A stretch of DNA of 64,000 nt. It comes from Corynebacterium minutissimum (lineage in GTDB: Bacteria; Actinomycetota; Actinomycetes; Mycobacteriales; Mycobacteriaceae). Both the position numbers and the translations under genes were made by a program. Where the stretch lies: contig NZ_LAYQ01000006.1 in assembly GCF_000988205.1 (NCBI RefSeq), positions 1 to 64,000 of the forward strand, written 5' to 3'. Of the stretch, positions 33,845-41,810 are shown in pieces. The notes under the pieces are model-generated. The model was not told where the DNA came from. It did no database searches and saw nothing but the letters and a program-made list of their open reading frames with translations. Numbering within the stretch: position 1 is the first letter of the stretch; each line of letters opens with the position of its first letter.

Positions 33845-35120
33845 GGATCATGGCCTCCCACATCCCGGCGAAGCCGGGCAGAGTCTTGGACGTGGTATCG
33901 ATGTCCTCGACCTCGACCCCTTCGACTGCTAGGCCGATGATGGCGCCGGCGGTGGCCATGCGGTGGTCGGCGTAGGAGTGCCACTGCCCTCCGTGGAGTG
34001 GGGCAGGGGTGATGCGGAGGCCGTCGTCAAGCTCGGTGACGTTGCCTCCCAAGCCGTTGATCTCGGTAGCGAGGGCCGCCAGACGGTCCGTCTCGTGGCC
34101 GCGTAGGTGCGCGATGCCGGTCAACGTCGAAGGCGTAGAGGCCAGCGCGCACAGCGCAGCCACGGTCGGGGTGAGCTCGCCGATATCTCCCATGTCGAGA
34201 TCGATACCGCGCAGGCCTGCTAGACCCTCCTCTGGGCCGGTGACCTTCAGGTAGGGATCCTGGCGAGGTGCCTGCGGGACGTACTCAACCTGAGCTCCCA
34301 TCTGTTCCAAGATGCTGCGGAAAGCGTCACCAGGCTGGTCCGTTTCCTCCGGCCAGTTCGGGATGCTTACGCTGCCGCCACAGGTGGCAGCAGCGGCAAG
34401 GAAAGGAGTGGCGTTGGAGAGGTCCGGCTCGATATACCACTCGCGGCCTTCAATCTTTCCAGGGCGCACGACCCAATTATCTTCGCCCGCGACTACATGC
34501 ACGCCGGCATCACGCAGCATGCCGATGGTCATCAGGATGTGGGGCTGGGAAGGTACGGTGCCGCCTTCGTGGCGCACGCTGAGCCCGTAGCGGTAGCGCG
34601 CACCGGCCAGGAGCAGGCCAGAGACGAACTGGGAGGAGGCGGAAGCGTCAATGGTGACCTCGGCGCCCTCTGGGACACCATGGGGCGTGATGGTCAGCGG
34701 CAGGCTATCGCCCTTGATGTCAACGCCCAGCTCACGCAGGGCCTTCGTCATGGTGGACATGGGGCGCTTGCGCGCATACGGGTCGCCATCGATGATGACG
34801 GGGCCATCCGCCAATGCGGCTACCGGTGGCAAAAAGCGCATAATCGTGCCGGCCAAGCCGCAATCGACGGTCGCCCCATGCAGCTGGCCCGGGGTCACAC
34901 GCAGGTGCGGGCCCCAGTCGGAGATACCTACGCCCATGGCCTTCAAGGCTTCTTTCATCAGGTCAGTATCGCGGGAGATCAGTGGGTTGTAGATGATAGA
35001 GGGGGAGTCAGCCAGCGCGGCGAGGATGAGGGCGCGGTTGGTCATCGACTTCGATCCGGGGACTTCTTGAGTCCAGGACAGCGGGCCGGTGGGTTGGGGA
35101 GCACTCCAGTAAGCAGACAT
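33837..35120 (-). CDS. aroA: 3-phosphoshikimate 1-carboxyvinyltransferase (EPSP synthase)
   Basis: It joins phosphoenolpyruvate to shikimate-3-phosphate in aromatic amino-acid synthesis. Conserved parts of the 427-residue protein: [17 protein letters not shown] near the start, [16 protein letters not shown] (the LxxGNSGTxxR region, here with Ala-Gly-Thr), [33 protein letters not shown], and [16 protein letters not shown] with the catalytic Glu/Arg region. The ATG at 35120 is chosen because TATTAT (35128-35133 on the minus strand) lies seven bases before it; the frame is open to 35204. Confidence 0.93.
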   Translation of the reverse strand: MSAYWSAPQPTGPLSWTQEVPGSKSMTNRALILAALADSPSIIYNPLISRDTDLMKEALKAMGVGISDWGPHLRVTPGQLHGATVDCGLAGTIMRFLPPVAALADGPVIIDGDPYARKRPMSTMTKALRELGVDIKGDSLPLTITPHGVPEGAEVTIDASASSQFVSGLLLAGARYRYGLSVRHEGGTVPSQPHILMTIGMLRDAGVHVVAGEDNWVVRPGKIEGREWYIEPDLSNATPFLAAAATCGGSVSIPNWPEETDQPGDAFRSILEQMGAQVEYVPQAPRQDPYLKVTGPEEGLAGLRGIDLDMGDIGELTPTVAALCALASTPSTLTGIAHLRGHETDRLAALATEINGLGGNVTELDDGLRITPAPLHGGQWHSYADHRMATAGAIIGLAVEGVEVEDIDTTSKTLPGFAGMWEAMIRG

Positions 35121-35126
35121 GTAGTC

Positions 35127-35133
35127 CATAATA
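35127..35133. promoter_or_regulatory. Shared, overlapping -10 elements of aroA and the SRAP gene
   Basis: The seven bases CATAATA hold CATAAT (plus, 35127-35132), seven bases before the SRAP ATG at 35140. The same bases hold TATTAT on the minus strand (35133-35128), seven bases before the aroA ATG at 35120. One near-symmetric element can therefore serve both leaderless genes. Confidence 0.6.
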
Positions 35134-35139
35134 AAGGGC

Positions 35140-35802
35140 ATGTGCGGAAGATTTGTTCTGTTCACCGAGTCCCTACTGGAGGAAGTCGGAGCGTGGGAGT
35201 CCATTACGGAAGTTCATGCGCCGGAAGGCCTGCCGCCAGCACGCTATAACATTGCTCCGACCCAGCCCATCGCCATCGTGCGGGTTGCGGAGGAGACCGC
35301 CCGTGTGGAGCCAGCGCGCTGGGGACTTATTCCGCATTGGAAGAAAGACCTCGACGGCCCGCCCCTGTTTAATGCCCGCGCGGAGACTGTGGCGCAGAAA
35401 CCTTCCTTTCGCGATGCCTTCAAGGCGCAGCGCTGCGTCATCCCGCTGGATGGCTACTACGAGTGGAAAGCCGGGGAAGATAAGAAGGCCAAGAAACAGC
35501 CCTACTATGTGACCGGACCCGATGGCCTGCTGTGGGCGGCTGGTTTGTGGGCCACGGGGATGGAGAGGCTCTCGGCCACGATGGTAACCACAGATGCCAC
35601 GGAGGAGATGGCGTGGCTGCATCACCGCCTGCCCAAGTTTCTGACTACAGATGAGATCGCACCTTGGCTGGCGGGGGAGGCGCTGTTGGAGCCGAGCTCT
35701 GTGCGCGGCTTTCAGGCACACCCGGCCGACCCCGCGGTGGGTAACGTCCGCAACGACTACGCAGAGCTTATCGACGAACCACCGGCCGCCACCCTGTTCT
35801 AG
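35140..35802 (+). CDS. SRAP (HMCES/YedK-type) abasic-site shielding protein
   Basis: SRAP proteins crosslink through Cys2 to abasic sites in single-stranded DNA and protect them. The 220-residue protein starts MCGRF, leaving Cys2 as the new N-terminus. The other active-site parts are present: [15 protein letters not shown] with the conserved Asn, [32 protein letters not shown] with the conserved Glu, and the late [11 protein letters not shown] with His. It is homologous in place to Rv3226c, divergent from aroA. Its start lies 20 bases from the aroA start. Confidence 0.93.
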   Translation: MCGRFVLFTESLLEEVGAWESITEVHAPEGLPPARYNIAPTQPIAIVRVAEETARVEPARWGLIPHWKKDLDGPPLFNARAETVAQKPSFRDAFKAQRCVIPLDGYYEWKAGEDKKAKKQPYYVTGPDGLLWAAGLWATGMERLSATMVTTDATEEMAWLHHRLPKFLTTDEIAPWLAGEALLEPSSVRGFQAHPADPAVGNVRNDYAELIDEPPAATLF

Positions 35803-35825
35803 TACGCGAGCTCTAGTCGGCAGAA

Positions 35826-36328
35826 CTAGTCGGCGAGCACGTCGGCGAAGGAGAGCTCCAGGACGCGGGGGAGATCCTCCGGGTTCATCTCGATGTCGAG
35901 GCCACGCTTGCCGCCGGAGAAAAAGATGGTGTCGAAAAGCAGTGCCGTTTCATCAACCACTGTCGGGAGGATGTGCTTGTGTCCCAGCGGGAGATGCCGC
36001 CGGGGATGTAGCCGGAGGATTTGGAGGCGTCGGCAGGCGCGGCCATCGTGGCCTTAGAAGCGCCGAAGGCAGCGGCGGCCTTCTTGAGGCTGAGCTGGTT
36101 GGTAACCGGAAGGACGCACACGGCGAGCTGGCGCTTGGGGCCTTTGCCGGCGCTCAGATCGATGACGAGGGTTTTGAAGATGCGTTCAGGCGCAACATCG
36201 AGGGCCGCAGCGGCTGCCTCGCCGAAGTTTTCGCGACCGCCCTCAAAGGTGGAGACGTGGTGGTCAATACCTGCCTCTTCGAGGAGTTTGAGAGCGGGGG
36301 TAGCGGCACGCGGGGTCTTCTTGGACAT
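35826..36328 (-). CDS. ybaK: YbaK/EbsC-type Cys-tRNA(Pro) deacylase; single frameshift
   Basis: It clears mischarged Cys-tRNA(Pro). The ATG at 36328 begins MSKKTPRAATPALKLLEEAG. The family core follows: FKTLVIDL with its key Lys, LAVCVLPVTNQLSLKKAAAAFG, and SSGYIPGGIS. There the frame breaks: the expected G-G-I-S-P-L-G continues in the next frame (GHKHILPTVVDETALLFDTI and onward) to a stop at 35826. Restoring one G in the GGG at 35989-35991 (plus strand) repairs it. The unrepaired frame ends at 35885 with a Ser/Arg-rich tail. TAGGGT lies seven bases before the ATG, so the mRNA is probably leaderless. Confidence 0.85.
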
Positions 36329-36335
36329 ATAAACC

Positions 36336-36358
36336 ACCCTAGTCCGGAGCGCTAGGAT
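36336..36358. promoter_or_regulatory. Divergent leaderless promoters of ybaK and sigH
   Basis: On the minus strand TAGGGT (36341-36336) is seven bases before the ybaK ATG. On the plus strand TAGGAT (36353-36358) is seven bases before the sigH ATG. The start codons are 38 bases apart. Confidence 0.5.
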
Positions 36359-36365
36359 GGTCGGT

Positions 36366-36971
36366 ATGGCCACAGAAACGACGAGCGAGACGCTTCAGAA
36401 ACAGCGGTTGTTTGAGGAGCAAGCCTTGCCCTTGCTGGACCAGCTCTACGGCGGAGCGATGCGTCTGACGCGCAACCCGCAAGATGCAGAGGATTTGATC
36501 CAAGAGACCTACCTCAAGGCCTTTAGCAACTTCGATTCCTTCAAACAGGGCACGAACTTGAAGGCGTGGCTGTACCGCATCATGACGAATGCCTACATCA
36601 ATTCTTACCGGAAGGCCAAGCGCCGCCCGGTGGAATCCTCAGCGGATGAGCTGAGTGACTTTCAGCTGTATACCACGTCCGGGCATGATTCCACGGGCCT
36701 GGAATCAGCGGAGGTCGAAGCACTCAAGCAGATGCCGGATTCGGAGATTTCCGAGGCCATGAATGACCTGCCGGAGGACTACCGCATGGTGGTGTACTAC
36801 TCGGATGTGGTGGGTTTGGCTTATAAGGAAATCGCAGAAGTGATGGGCACCCCGTTGGGGACGGTCATGAGCCGCCTCCACCGCGGAAGAAAACTACTCC
36901 GCGCGGCGTTGAAGGACGTAGCACGAGAAAAAGGCATTGGTCGCAACCACCCAGAGATGGAGGAGAAGTAA
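36366..36971 (+). CDS. sigH: SigH, ECF sigma factor of the thiol/oxidative-stress response
   Basis: SigH directs transcription of thioredoxin, mycothiol and heat-stress genes and is held inactive by RshA until thiols are oxidised. Region 2 is clear ([53 protein letters not shown]). Region 4 follows after a variable linker: [40 protein letters not shown]. Its 201 residues and its neighbours (rshA, whiB1) match C. glutamicum and M. tuberculosis SigH. The ATG at 36366 follows TAGGAT by seven bases. The stop overlaps the rshA start (TAATG). Confidence 0.95.
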   Translation: MATETTSETLQKQRLFEEQALPLLDQLYGGAMRLTRNPQDAEDLIQETYLKAFSNFDSFKQGTNLKAWLYRIMTNAYINSYRKAKRRPVESSADELSDFQLYTTSGHDSTGLESAEVEALKQMPDSEISEAMNDLPEDYRMVVYYSDVVGLAYKEIAEVMGTPLGTVMSRLHRGRKLLRAALKDVAREKGIGRNHPEMEEK

Positions 36972-37243
36972 TGGAACGCGCAACAGGACGCAATTGCGGT
37001 GCGTGTAACTCTCCCGAGGTTGAAGCGCTCTTTCGGGAGCTGTTCGATGAATCAACGAGCTATGCGCGAGCACTGGAAATCCGCGAGCACCTCGCGCAGT
37101 GCGATGCCTGTCAGCAACGCGTCGAGAGTGAAGAAGTAGTCCGAGCGCTTGTGCGCAAATGTTGCGGGGGACAGGCTGCACCGCAGTCACTGCGCCAGCG
37201 CATTTGCGTGGAGATTACGCGGACTGAAATCACCTGGGGCTAG
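36971..37243 (+). CDS. rshA: RshA, zinc-type anti-sigma factor of SigH
   Basis: RshA binds reduced, and releases oxidised, SigH. The 90-residue protein carries the zinc anti-sigma signature H-x3-C-x2-C as EHLAQCDACQQR near residue 47, with a further C-x2-C at the start (NCGACNSPE) and one near the end. The helix between (EVEALFRELFDESTSYARAL) is the sigma-contact part. Its ATG overlaps the sigH stop, giving coupled translation. Family name: mycothiol-system anti-sigma-R factor. Confidence 0.93.
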   Translation: MERATGRNCGACNSPEVEALFRELFDESTSYARALEIREHLAQCDACQQRVESEEVVRALVRKCCGGQAAPQSLRQRICVEITRTEITWG

Positions 37244-37286
37244 GGCGGCCAAGGCCAAGTTAAATAGGCCTCGGCGTATAAGCAAA

Positions 37287-37327
37287 GGGCTCGTTCCCGT
37301 CCTCGGAATGAGGAAGGAAACGAGCCC
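37287..37327. terminator. Terminator between rshA and bL37
   Basis: GGGCTCGTT (37287-37295) pairs with AACGAGCCC (37319-37327), with further inner pairing. It separates convergent transcripts. Confidence 0.65.
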
Positions 37328-37339
37328 TGAATGCTGACG

Positions 37340-37414
37340 TTATGCGTTAGGACGCTTGCCGTGGTTAGCGGACTTCTTACGGCGATCCTTGCGCTTACGG
37401 CCACGCTTGCTCAT
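37340..37414 (-). CDS. Ribosomal protein bL37, 24 residues
   Basis: A tiny basic gene between rshA and whiB1. From ATG 37414 it reads MSKRGRKRKDRRKKSANHGK and ends RPNA at TAA 37340. This matches the actinobacterial large-subunit protein bL37 (24 residues, starting M-x-K-R-G-R-K and ending N-H-G-K-R-P-N). A strong AAGGAG ribosome site lies about nine bases before the ATG. It is too short for most gene finders. Confidence 0.9.
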   Translation of the reverse strand: MSKRGRKRKDRRKKSANHGKRPNA

Positions 37415-37509
37415 CGCGTACTCCTTCTGTTAAGGGTAAATGAACTTATTTAACTGTAGCGGCAGGGTATGCCGGAGTGTTAATCGGGGGTGTGCCTTCT
37501 GAGGGGTCT

Positions 37510-37767
37510 TTAGGCGGAAACGCGAGCGCGGGCGCGGCTGCGGTTGCGGCGCTTGATGGCGCGGCGCTCCTCCTCGGAGAGACCGCCCCAGACACCAGCG
37601 TCCTGGCCGGATTCCAGGGCCCACTTGAGGCAGGAAGAGGCAACTGGGCAGCGGTTGCAGACCAGCTTGGCCTTAGCGATCTGGGTGAGAGCAGGGCCGG
37701 AGTTACCGACAGGGAAGAAGAGCTCCGGGTCTTCGTCGCGGCAAACAGCTTCGTGGCGCCAATCCAT
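37510..37767 (-). CDS. whiB1: WhiB-family iron-sulfur regulator, WhiB1/WhcE type
   Basis: WhiB1 holds an NO-sensitive [4Fe-4S] cluster and binds region 4 of the principal sigma factor; the C. glutamicum equivalent next to sigH-rshA is called whcE and is linked to oxidative stress. The 85-residue protein opens MDWRHEAVCRDEDPELFFPV, almost the mycobacterial WhiB1 start. The other cluster cysteines are in LVCNRCPVASSC, and the G-V-W-G-G turn in DAGVWGGLSEEERRAIKRR is followed by a basic tail. The ribosome site is AGGAGAT. Confidence 0.94.
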   Translation of the reverse strand: MDWRHEAVCRDEDPELFFPVGNSGPALTQIAKAKLVCNRCPVASSCLKWALESGQDAGVWGGLSEEERRAIKRRNRSRARARVSA

Positions 37768-37824
37768 GATTGAAATCTCCTAACAAATTTTTGACAGCAG
37801 TGGGTGAAAGTAGGCGCACCTAGG

Positions 37825-37846
37825 ACAGTTCACAGCTGTGAACTGT
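37825..37846. repeat. Perfect 22-bp palindrome in the whiB1 leader
   Basis: Each arm is ACAGTTCACAG, with no spacer. It lies 58 bases upstream of the whiB1 start. It could be an operator or an mRNA hairpin. It is not a GlxR site, since the TGTGA and TCACA half-sites would be inverted. Confidence 0.6.
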
Positions 37847-38197
37847 TCCGAGTGCTACGGGGTGAAGTGGACTGGTCTGCGGTCAGTGGGGCCCTGTCTC
37901 GAGTTGGGGCCAGCGTCGACGCCGCCGTGGTTCACTTTCTGTTAACTCGAAGTTTGCTCCGAGTTATGAACTGATTTAACAGCTCGTTGTTTTTGCTACC
38001 TGAGAATAATGACACGTTTACTCAAAGTCCGCTAGGGGTAAAGGGTAAAAAGTGTCCAAAGTCACTAAAGAAATGTCGTCGGTTTAGGATTTACTAATGG
38101 GTTGAAGGCTGTAAGAAGGCTGTCAATAATTCGTCTACCAGCGTTGATGTGGGTAAAACTGTGAGTGTGGTGACCTGGATCGCGTCAAATCCATATT

Positions 38198-38256
38198 CAG
38201 TCCTCTGCCCCCGAAAACCCTGTGTGAGGGAAGGCCTAGCTGAATGCCGAGGACTG
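38198..38256. other. Possible structured RNA/hairpin
   Basis: CAGTCCTC (38198-38205) pairs with GAGGACTG (38249-38256). The interior can form CCCT/AGGG. C-runs and G-runs flank it. There is no evidence for the transcribed strand. Confidence 0.25.
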
Positions 38257-38329
38257 TGTCTGCGGGGCGGGGGAGTCTGCGGTGTGGAGATGGCCTAAAC
38301 CGAAGGGGTAAGAAGTAGACTAAGCGGCC

Positions 38330-38788
38330 GTGAACAAGAAGAAGAAACAGTCCTCGACTACGTCACCTCGTACCAGTGGGAATGGCGCGCCGGCTTCAGT
38401 CATCGCGGCTGCGGGAATCGCGGTGGTTCAGTCCATCGCCGTAATCATCTTTGGCATTTTCCTCATCGTCCGTGAGGTATCTGGTGCTGAAAACGACTCG
38501 ATGGTTTCGGACTCAGGCGCGACAGGCTTCGTCGGCCTGGGCACGGCCATCTTCATTTTTATCGTCTTCGGCTTTGTCATCGTCGGCTCCTGGGCCTTCG
38601 TGAAAGGCAAACGCTGGGGGCGCGGGGCCATCGTGCTCGTGGAATTCATCCTGGGCGCCATCGCCTTCCAGATGTTTAGTGGGGGCTCGGCCCTGCTCGG
38701 TGCGCTAACCCTAGCGAGCGCCGGGTTGGTGCTGTACCTGCTCATGGTGCGACCCGAGGCAGCGCAATGGGCTGAAAGCCACTTCTAG
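38330..38788 (+). CDS. Small multi-pass membrane protein
   Basis: Function unknown. A Lys/Ser/Thr-rich start of about 25 residues is followed by four hydrophobic segments: SVIAAAGIAVVQSIAVIIFG, GLGTAIFIFIVFGFVIVGSW, GAIVLVEFILGAIAFQMF and ALLGALTLASAGLVLYLLMV. The protein of 152 residues may be a member of the small actinobacterial integral membrane proteins found near Rv3217c, but this is only positional. The GTG at 38330 follows TAGACT by eight bases, so the mRNA is probably leaderless. The end overlaps the end of the next, converging gene by four bases. Confidence 0.65.
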   Translation: MNKKKKQSSTTSPRTSGNGAPASVIAAAGIAVVQSIAVIIFGIFLIVREVSGAENDSMVSDSGATGFVGLGTAIFIFIVFGFVIVGSWAFVKGKRWGRGAIVLVEFILGAIAFQMFSGGSALLGALTLASAGLVLYLLMVRPEAAQWAESHF

Positions 38789-40071
38789 GATGCCTTGAGC
38801 GCCACGGCCGTGTCCCCGCGCTGTTCAACGATGACCGTGCCGGACAAGGTCAGCGAAATCGGGCCTGAATAGCCATCACGGTCGACGGGGATGGTGCGCT
38901 CCGTCTTACCGGTCGACCAATCCACCACGTCGATCCCTTCTTCAGTGGGCACGAGAACGCGTTCGTCAACGGCTACGCCGGTGCCCAGCGCTTGCTCTAA
39001 AACGTGGTCAACCTTGAGCTGAGTTGGCGTAAAGAGGTAGAGGCGCTCGCCATCAAACCACGTCATGTGGTGGGGCAGATCGGCTACGGCAGGAGCAAAG
39101 GGGGAGGCGGAGTTGGTGATGGACGTCGAAGGTTCCACGTCCGTGGACGACAGCGCTTCACCCTCAAAGTTATAGGACACAATGCGAGGCGTATCGCCCG
39201 GCAAGAAGACTGCGGCCGCCTCCTGACCGTAGGCGACGAGGCGCGCGCCCGGATCCTCGATCTTGATGTCTTTGGAAATCTCCGGGGAGCGGGAATCCTC
39301 CGGTGTGGCGGTCTGGATACGCAACCACGTGGCATCCGGGGAATCCGGGCAGGATTCGGTCACTGCCATCGTCTCGGTACGGGTCAGCGCTGATGTGATG
39401 GCGCAGTCCTCGTGGGGCTGCATGTTGGGTTCCTGCTTGGCATCGACATCGCCGTACTCCACCGTGCGCACGAGGTCGGAGCGCCACAGCTCTACCCGCT
39501 CGGCGGAGACCGTTCCCACGCGGTCGTTCGAGACGATGGGGACCACTTCGTCGGAATTGCGGGCGCTGCGGGTATCGGAATACTGGCCGGAGGCAGCATC
39601 GATCGCCACCACATCACCGCAGCCGTTGCCCGAATCATAGGAAGCGACAATCTTGTTCCACGCCGTGCCGAGCGAACACAGGTCGGCATCGCGGCGCTCA
39701 TAGGTCCACACCTCATCGCCGGCAGCATTCGTGGCGCTCAGGGTGTCGCCGTCATGGGTCACCAGCAGACCCTTCGACGACACAGCCCGGGCTTGGCCCG
39801 GGACTAAGGCGTTGGGCAGGCTGAAGGATTCGGTGAGGGAGTTCGGGACGGCGGTGAAAAGCGCTGGCTCGGCGTTGGCAGCAGCATCGACTGCCGGGGT
39901 GAGCTCAGCCTTGTGGATCGGTGCGGTGATGACCGCACCGCCGATGGCGATGGCGCATACCGCGCTGATCGCGCCCACGGCAATCCAGTCCGCCTTCGTG
40001 GAACGCAAAATGGGTGCCTTCTTCGCAGCGGCGTTGTCGACCGGGGATTCTTGGGCGTGCTCGGTGCTCAT
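38785..40071 (-). CDS. Rv3212-like membrane-anchored beta-propeller protein
   Basis: The 428-residue protein has a cytoplasmic start, one membrane segment (DWIAVGAISAVCAIAIGGAV, about residues 29-48), and a large external part with PQQ-propeller-like blades (GLLVTHDGDTLSATNAAGDE VWTY in two pieces, DVVAIDAASGQYSDTR, EGIDVVDWSTGKTERTI). It matches Rv3212 in place, beside the RNA helicase. No enzyme motif is seen; a role in envelope protein assembly or binding is only inferred. Its ATG overlaps the helicase stop (ATGA). Confidence 0.75.
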   Translation of the reverse strand: MSTEHAQESPVDNAAAKKAPILRSTKADWIAVGAISAVCAIAIGGAVITAPIHKAELTPAVDAAANAEPALFTAVPNSLTESFSLPNALVPGQARAVSSKGLLVTHDGDTLSATNAAGDEVWTYERRDADLCSLGTAWNKIVASYDSGNGCGDVVAIDAASGQYSDTRSARNSDEVVPIVSNDRVGTVSAERVELWRSDLVRTVEYGDVDAKQEPNMQPHEDCAITSALTRTETMAVTESCPDSPDATWLRIQTATPEDSRSPEISKDIKIEDPGARLVAYGQEAAAVFLPGDTPRIVSYNFEGEALSSTDVEPSTSITNSASPFAPAVADLPHHMTWFDGERLYLFTPTQLKVDHVLEQALGTGVAVDERVLVPTEEGIDVVDWSTGKTERTIPVDRDGYSGPISLTLSGTVIVEQRGDTAVALKAS

Positions 40072-41447
40072 CGGCGTCCTCCTTGGCGGGGATTGCGTTT
40101 ACGGGAACGAGTGCGGCGCGAAGCGCGGGCTGAGCGCGTGGATTCGCCACGCGGGGAGCTTCCACGCGGGGAGCCCGAGCGCCGGGGTCCACCCAACACC
40201 TTGGTGGGTGGGCCGACCGTATCGGCAACCCCTTCCGGAACATCAAGTGCTTCCATAAGCTCCGGAGAAGTGCTGAACCACTGCGGTGGCTCCGCCTGGC
40301 CCAAGTCGAGCTCATCGTTGATGACCTGCCACTTGCCCAGCTCGTCGTAACCGACGAGGGTCACCGCCGTGCCCGTATGGCCGGCGCGGCCGGTACGGCC
40401 GATGCGGTGAACAAACGTCATTGGATCGTCCGGAACCTGATAGTTGATGACGTGGGTGACATCATCGATGTCGATGCCGCGGGCAGCGACATCCGTGGCC
40501 ACTAGAATCTCCACGGTGCCGTCGCGGAAGGCATCGAGCGAGCGCTCGCGTGCTTTTTGATCCATGTCGCCATGAACCGCGCCCACCGCGAACCCGCGCT
40601 GCGCCAGCTCCTCCGCGACGGCGGCCGCCGAGCGCTTCGTGCGCGTGAAAATGATGGTGCGCCCGCGGCCGTGGGCCTGCAGGACCTTTCCCAGTACCGC
40701 AATCTTGTCCATGCGGTGCGCTTGGAAGGTGACCTTGCGGGTGGAGGCATGGGTCTGCTGGGCGTCGGCAGATTCGGCACGGATATGCACCGGCTGGTCC
40801 AGGAATGTGCGAGCCAGCGTCACGATGGGGCCAGGCATAGTGGCGGAAAAGAGCATGGTCTGGTGCGGGTTGCCGTGCAGCAGGGAGAGAATCTTCTCGA
40901 TGTCCGGAAGGAAGCCCAAGTCCAGCATCTCGTCGGCCTCATCCAATACAAGAACGCTGACCTGATCGAAGGATAAGTGCTTCTTCTGGCAGAGATCGAG
41001 GAGGCGGCCCGGGGTGCCCACGACGACGTCCGCGCCTGCGTTGATCTGTTTGATCTGCTCCTCATAGGGGCGGCCGCCGCACAAGGTGATGACGCTGAGC
41101 GGCAAATTCGCGGCAGCGACCTGCAAGTCCCCGCTGACCTGGATGGCTAGCTCGCGCGTTGGCGCAATGACCAGCGCGCGGGGGGTTCCGTCAAGCTCCG
41201 GGATGTCGGCATCATCGAAGACGCGATCGAGAAGCGGTACACCGAAGCCGTAGGTCTTTCCCATGCCGGTGCGAGCTTGACCAATGAGGTCCTGGCCATT
41301 GAGCGCGATGGGGAGCGTGAGCTCCTGGATGGCGAAGGTGTGCGTAATCCCGTTGTCAGCGAGGGCATCGCAGATCTCTACGGCGACGCCGAGCTCGGCA
41401 AAGGTAGGGGATTCGCGGGATTCGCGGGAAGATTTCGGGGCAAGCAC
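40068..41447 (-). CDS. rhlE: DEAD-box RNA helicase, RhlE type
   Basis: It unwinds RNA with ATP, probably in ribosome assembly or RNA decay. All core motifs are present: the Q motif (FAIQELTLPIALNGQDLIGQ), motif I (ARTGMGKTYG), Ia (APTRELAIQ), II (VLDEADEMLDLGF), III (FSATMP), V (ATDVAARGIDIDDVTHVINY) and VI (HRIGRTGRAG). The C-terminal 90 residues end in an Arg/Gly/Ser-rich tail for RNA contact. It matches Rv3211, and the 4-base overlap with the next gene shows an operon. Confidence 0.94.
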   Translation of the reverse strand: MLAPKSSRESRESPTFAELGVAVEICDALADNGITHTFAIQELTLPIALNGQDLIGQARTGMGKTYGFGVPLLDRVFDDADIPELDGTPRALVIAPTRELAIQVSGDLQVAAANLPLSVITLCGGRPYEEQIKQINAGADVVVGTPGRLLDLCQKKHLSFDQVSVLVLDEADEMLDLGFLPDIEKILSLLHGNPHQTMLFSATMPGPIVTLARTFLDQPVHIRAESADAQQTHASTRKVTFQAHRMDKIAVLGKVLQAHGRGRTIIFTRTKRSAAAVAEELAQRGFAVGAVHGDMDQKARERSLDAFRDGTVEILVATDVAARGIDIDDVTHVINYQVPDDPMTFVHRIGRTGRAGHTGTAVTLVGYDELGKWQVINDELDLGQAEPPQWFSTSPELMEALDVPEGVADTVGPPTKVLGGPRRSGSPRGSSPRGESTRSARASRRTRSRKRNPRQGGRR

Positions 41448-41550
41448 ACCTTGATAGTAGAGGACGTGGCTATAGTGGGGCCATTAGAGCGCCGGGGGCG
41501 CAGGCCTCACGGCACCGATTAATGACAACGATCTAAGGGAGACACACCAC

Positions 41551-41772
41551 ATGGACATCAAGTTTGGTTTTGCCGATACCGCCCGCGAACTGGTTATTCA
41601 TGCCGAAGGCGAGCGCGAAGAACTGACCCAGACCATTAACAATGCCTTGGCGGAGAACTCCACCCTCGAATTGAAGGACACCAAGGGCCGCTCCTACATT
41701 GTGCGCACCGAGCGAGTCGTCTACGTAGAAATCGGCACTGCACGCGCCCACACCGTCGGTTTCGCGGGCTAA
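41551..41772 (+). CDS. DUF3107 family protein (TB9.4 homologue)
   Basis: The 73-residue protein starts MDIKFGFADTARELVIHAEG and continues as strand-helix-strand with LELKDTKGRSYIVRTERVVYVEIG, the full DUF3107 pattern (Rv3208A/TB9.4). The function is unknown. An AAGGGAG ribosome site lies before the ATG. It is in the conserved place after the divergent RNA helicase gene. Confidence 0.92.
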   Translation: MDIKFGFADTARELVIHAEGEREELTQTINNALAENSTLELKDTKGRSYIVRTERVVYVEIGTARAHTVGFAG

Positions 41773-41810
41773 GTACGCGCACGCCGTCTCAGCGGGTAGC
41801 CTAAATGGCC

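Larger units (their letters stand above)
37768..38329. promoter_or_regulatory. Long intergenic region upstream of whiB1 and the divergent membrane protein
   Basis: The 562 bases hold no supported gene. They include a perfect 22-bp palindrome close to whiB1 (37825-37846), a stem with nested hairpin potential (38198-38256), an AT-rich middle (37930-38110) likely to contain the whiB1 promoter, and TAGACT (38316-38321), eight bases before the GTG at 38330. Such a length suggests a long whiB1 leader or an unannotated RNA. Confidence 0.5.

Noticed and set aside
38200-38290. Possible 6C-type actinobacterial RNA
   Set aside because: Only one run of five C is present and the two-loop arrangement is not seen.
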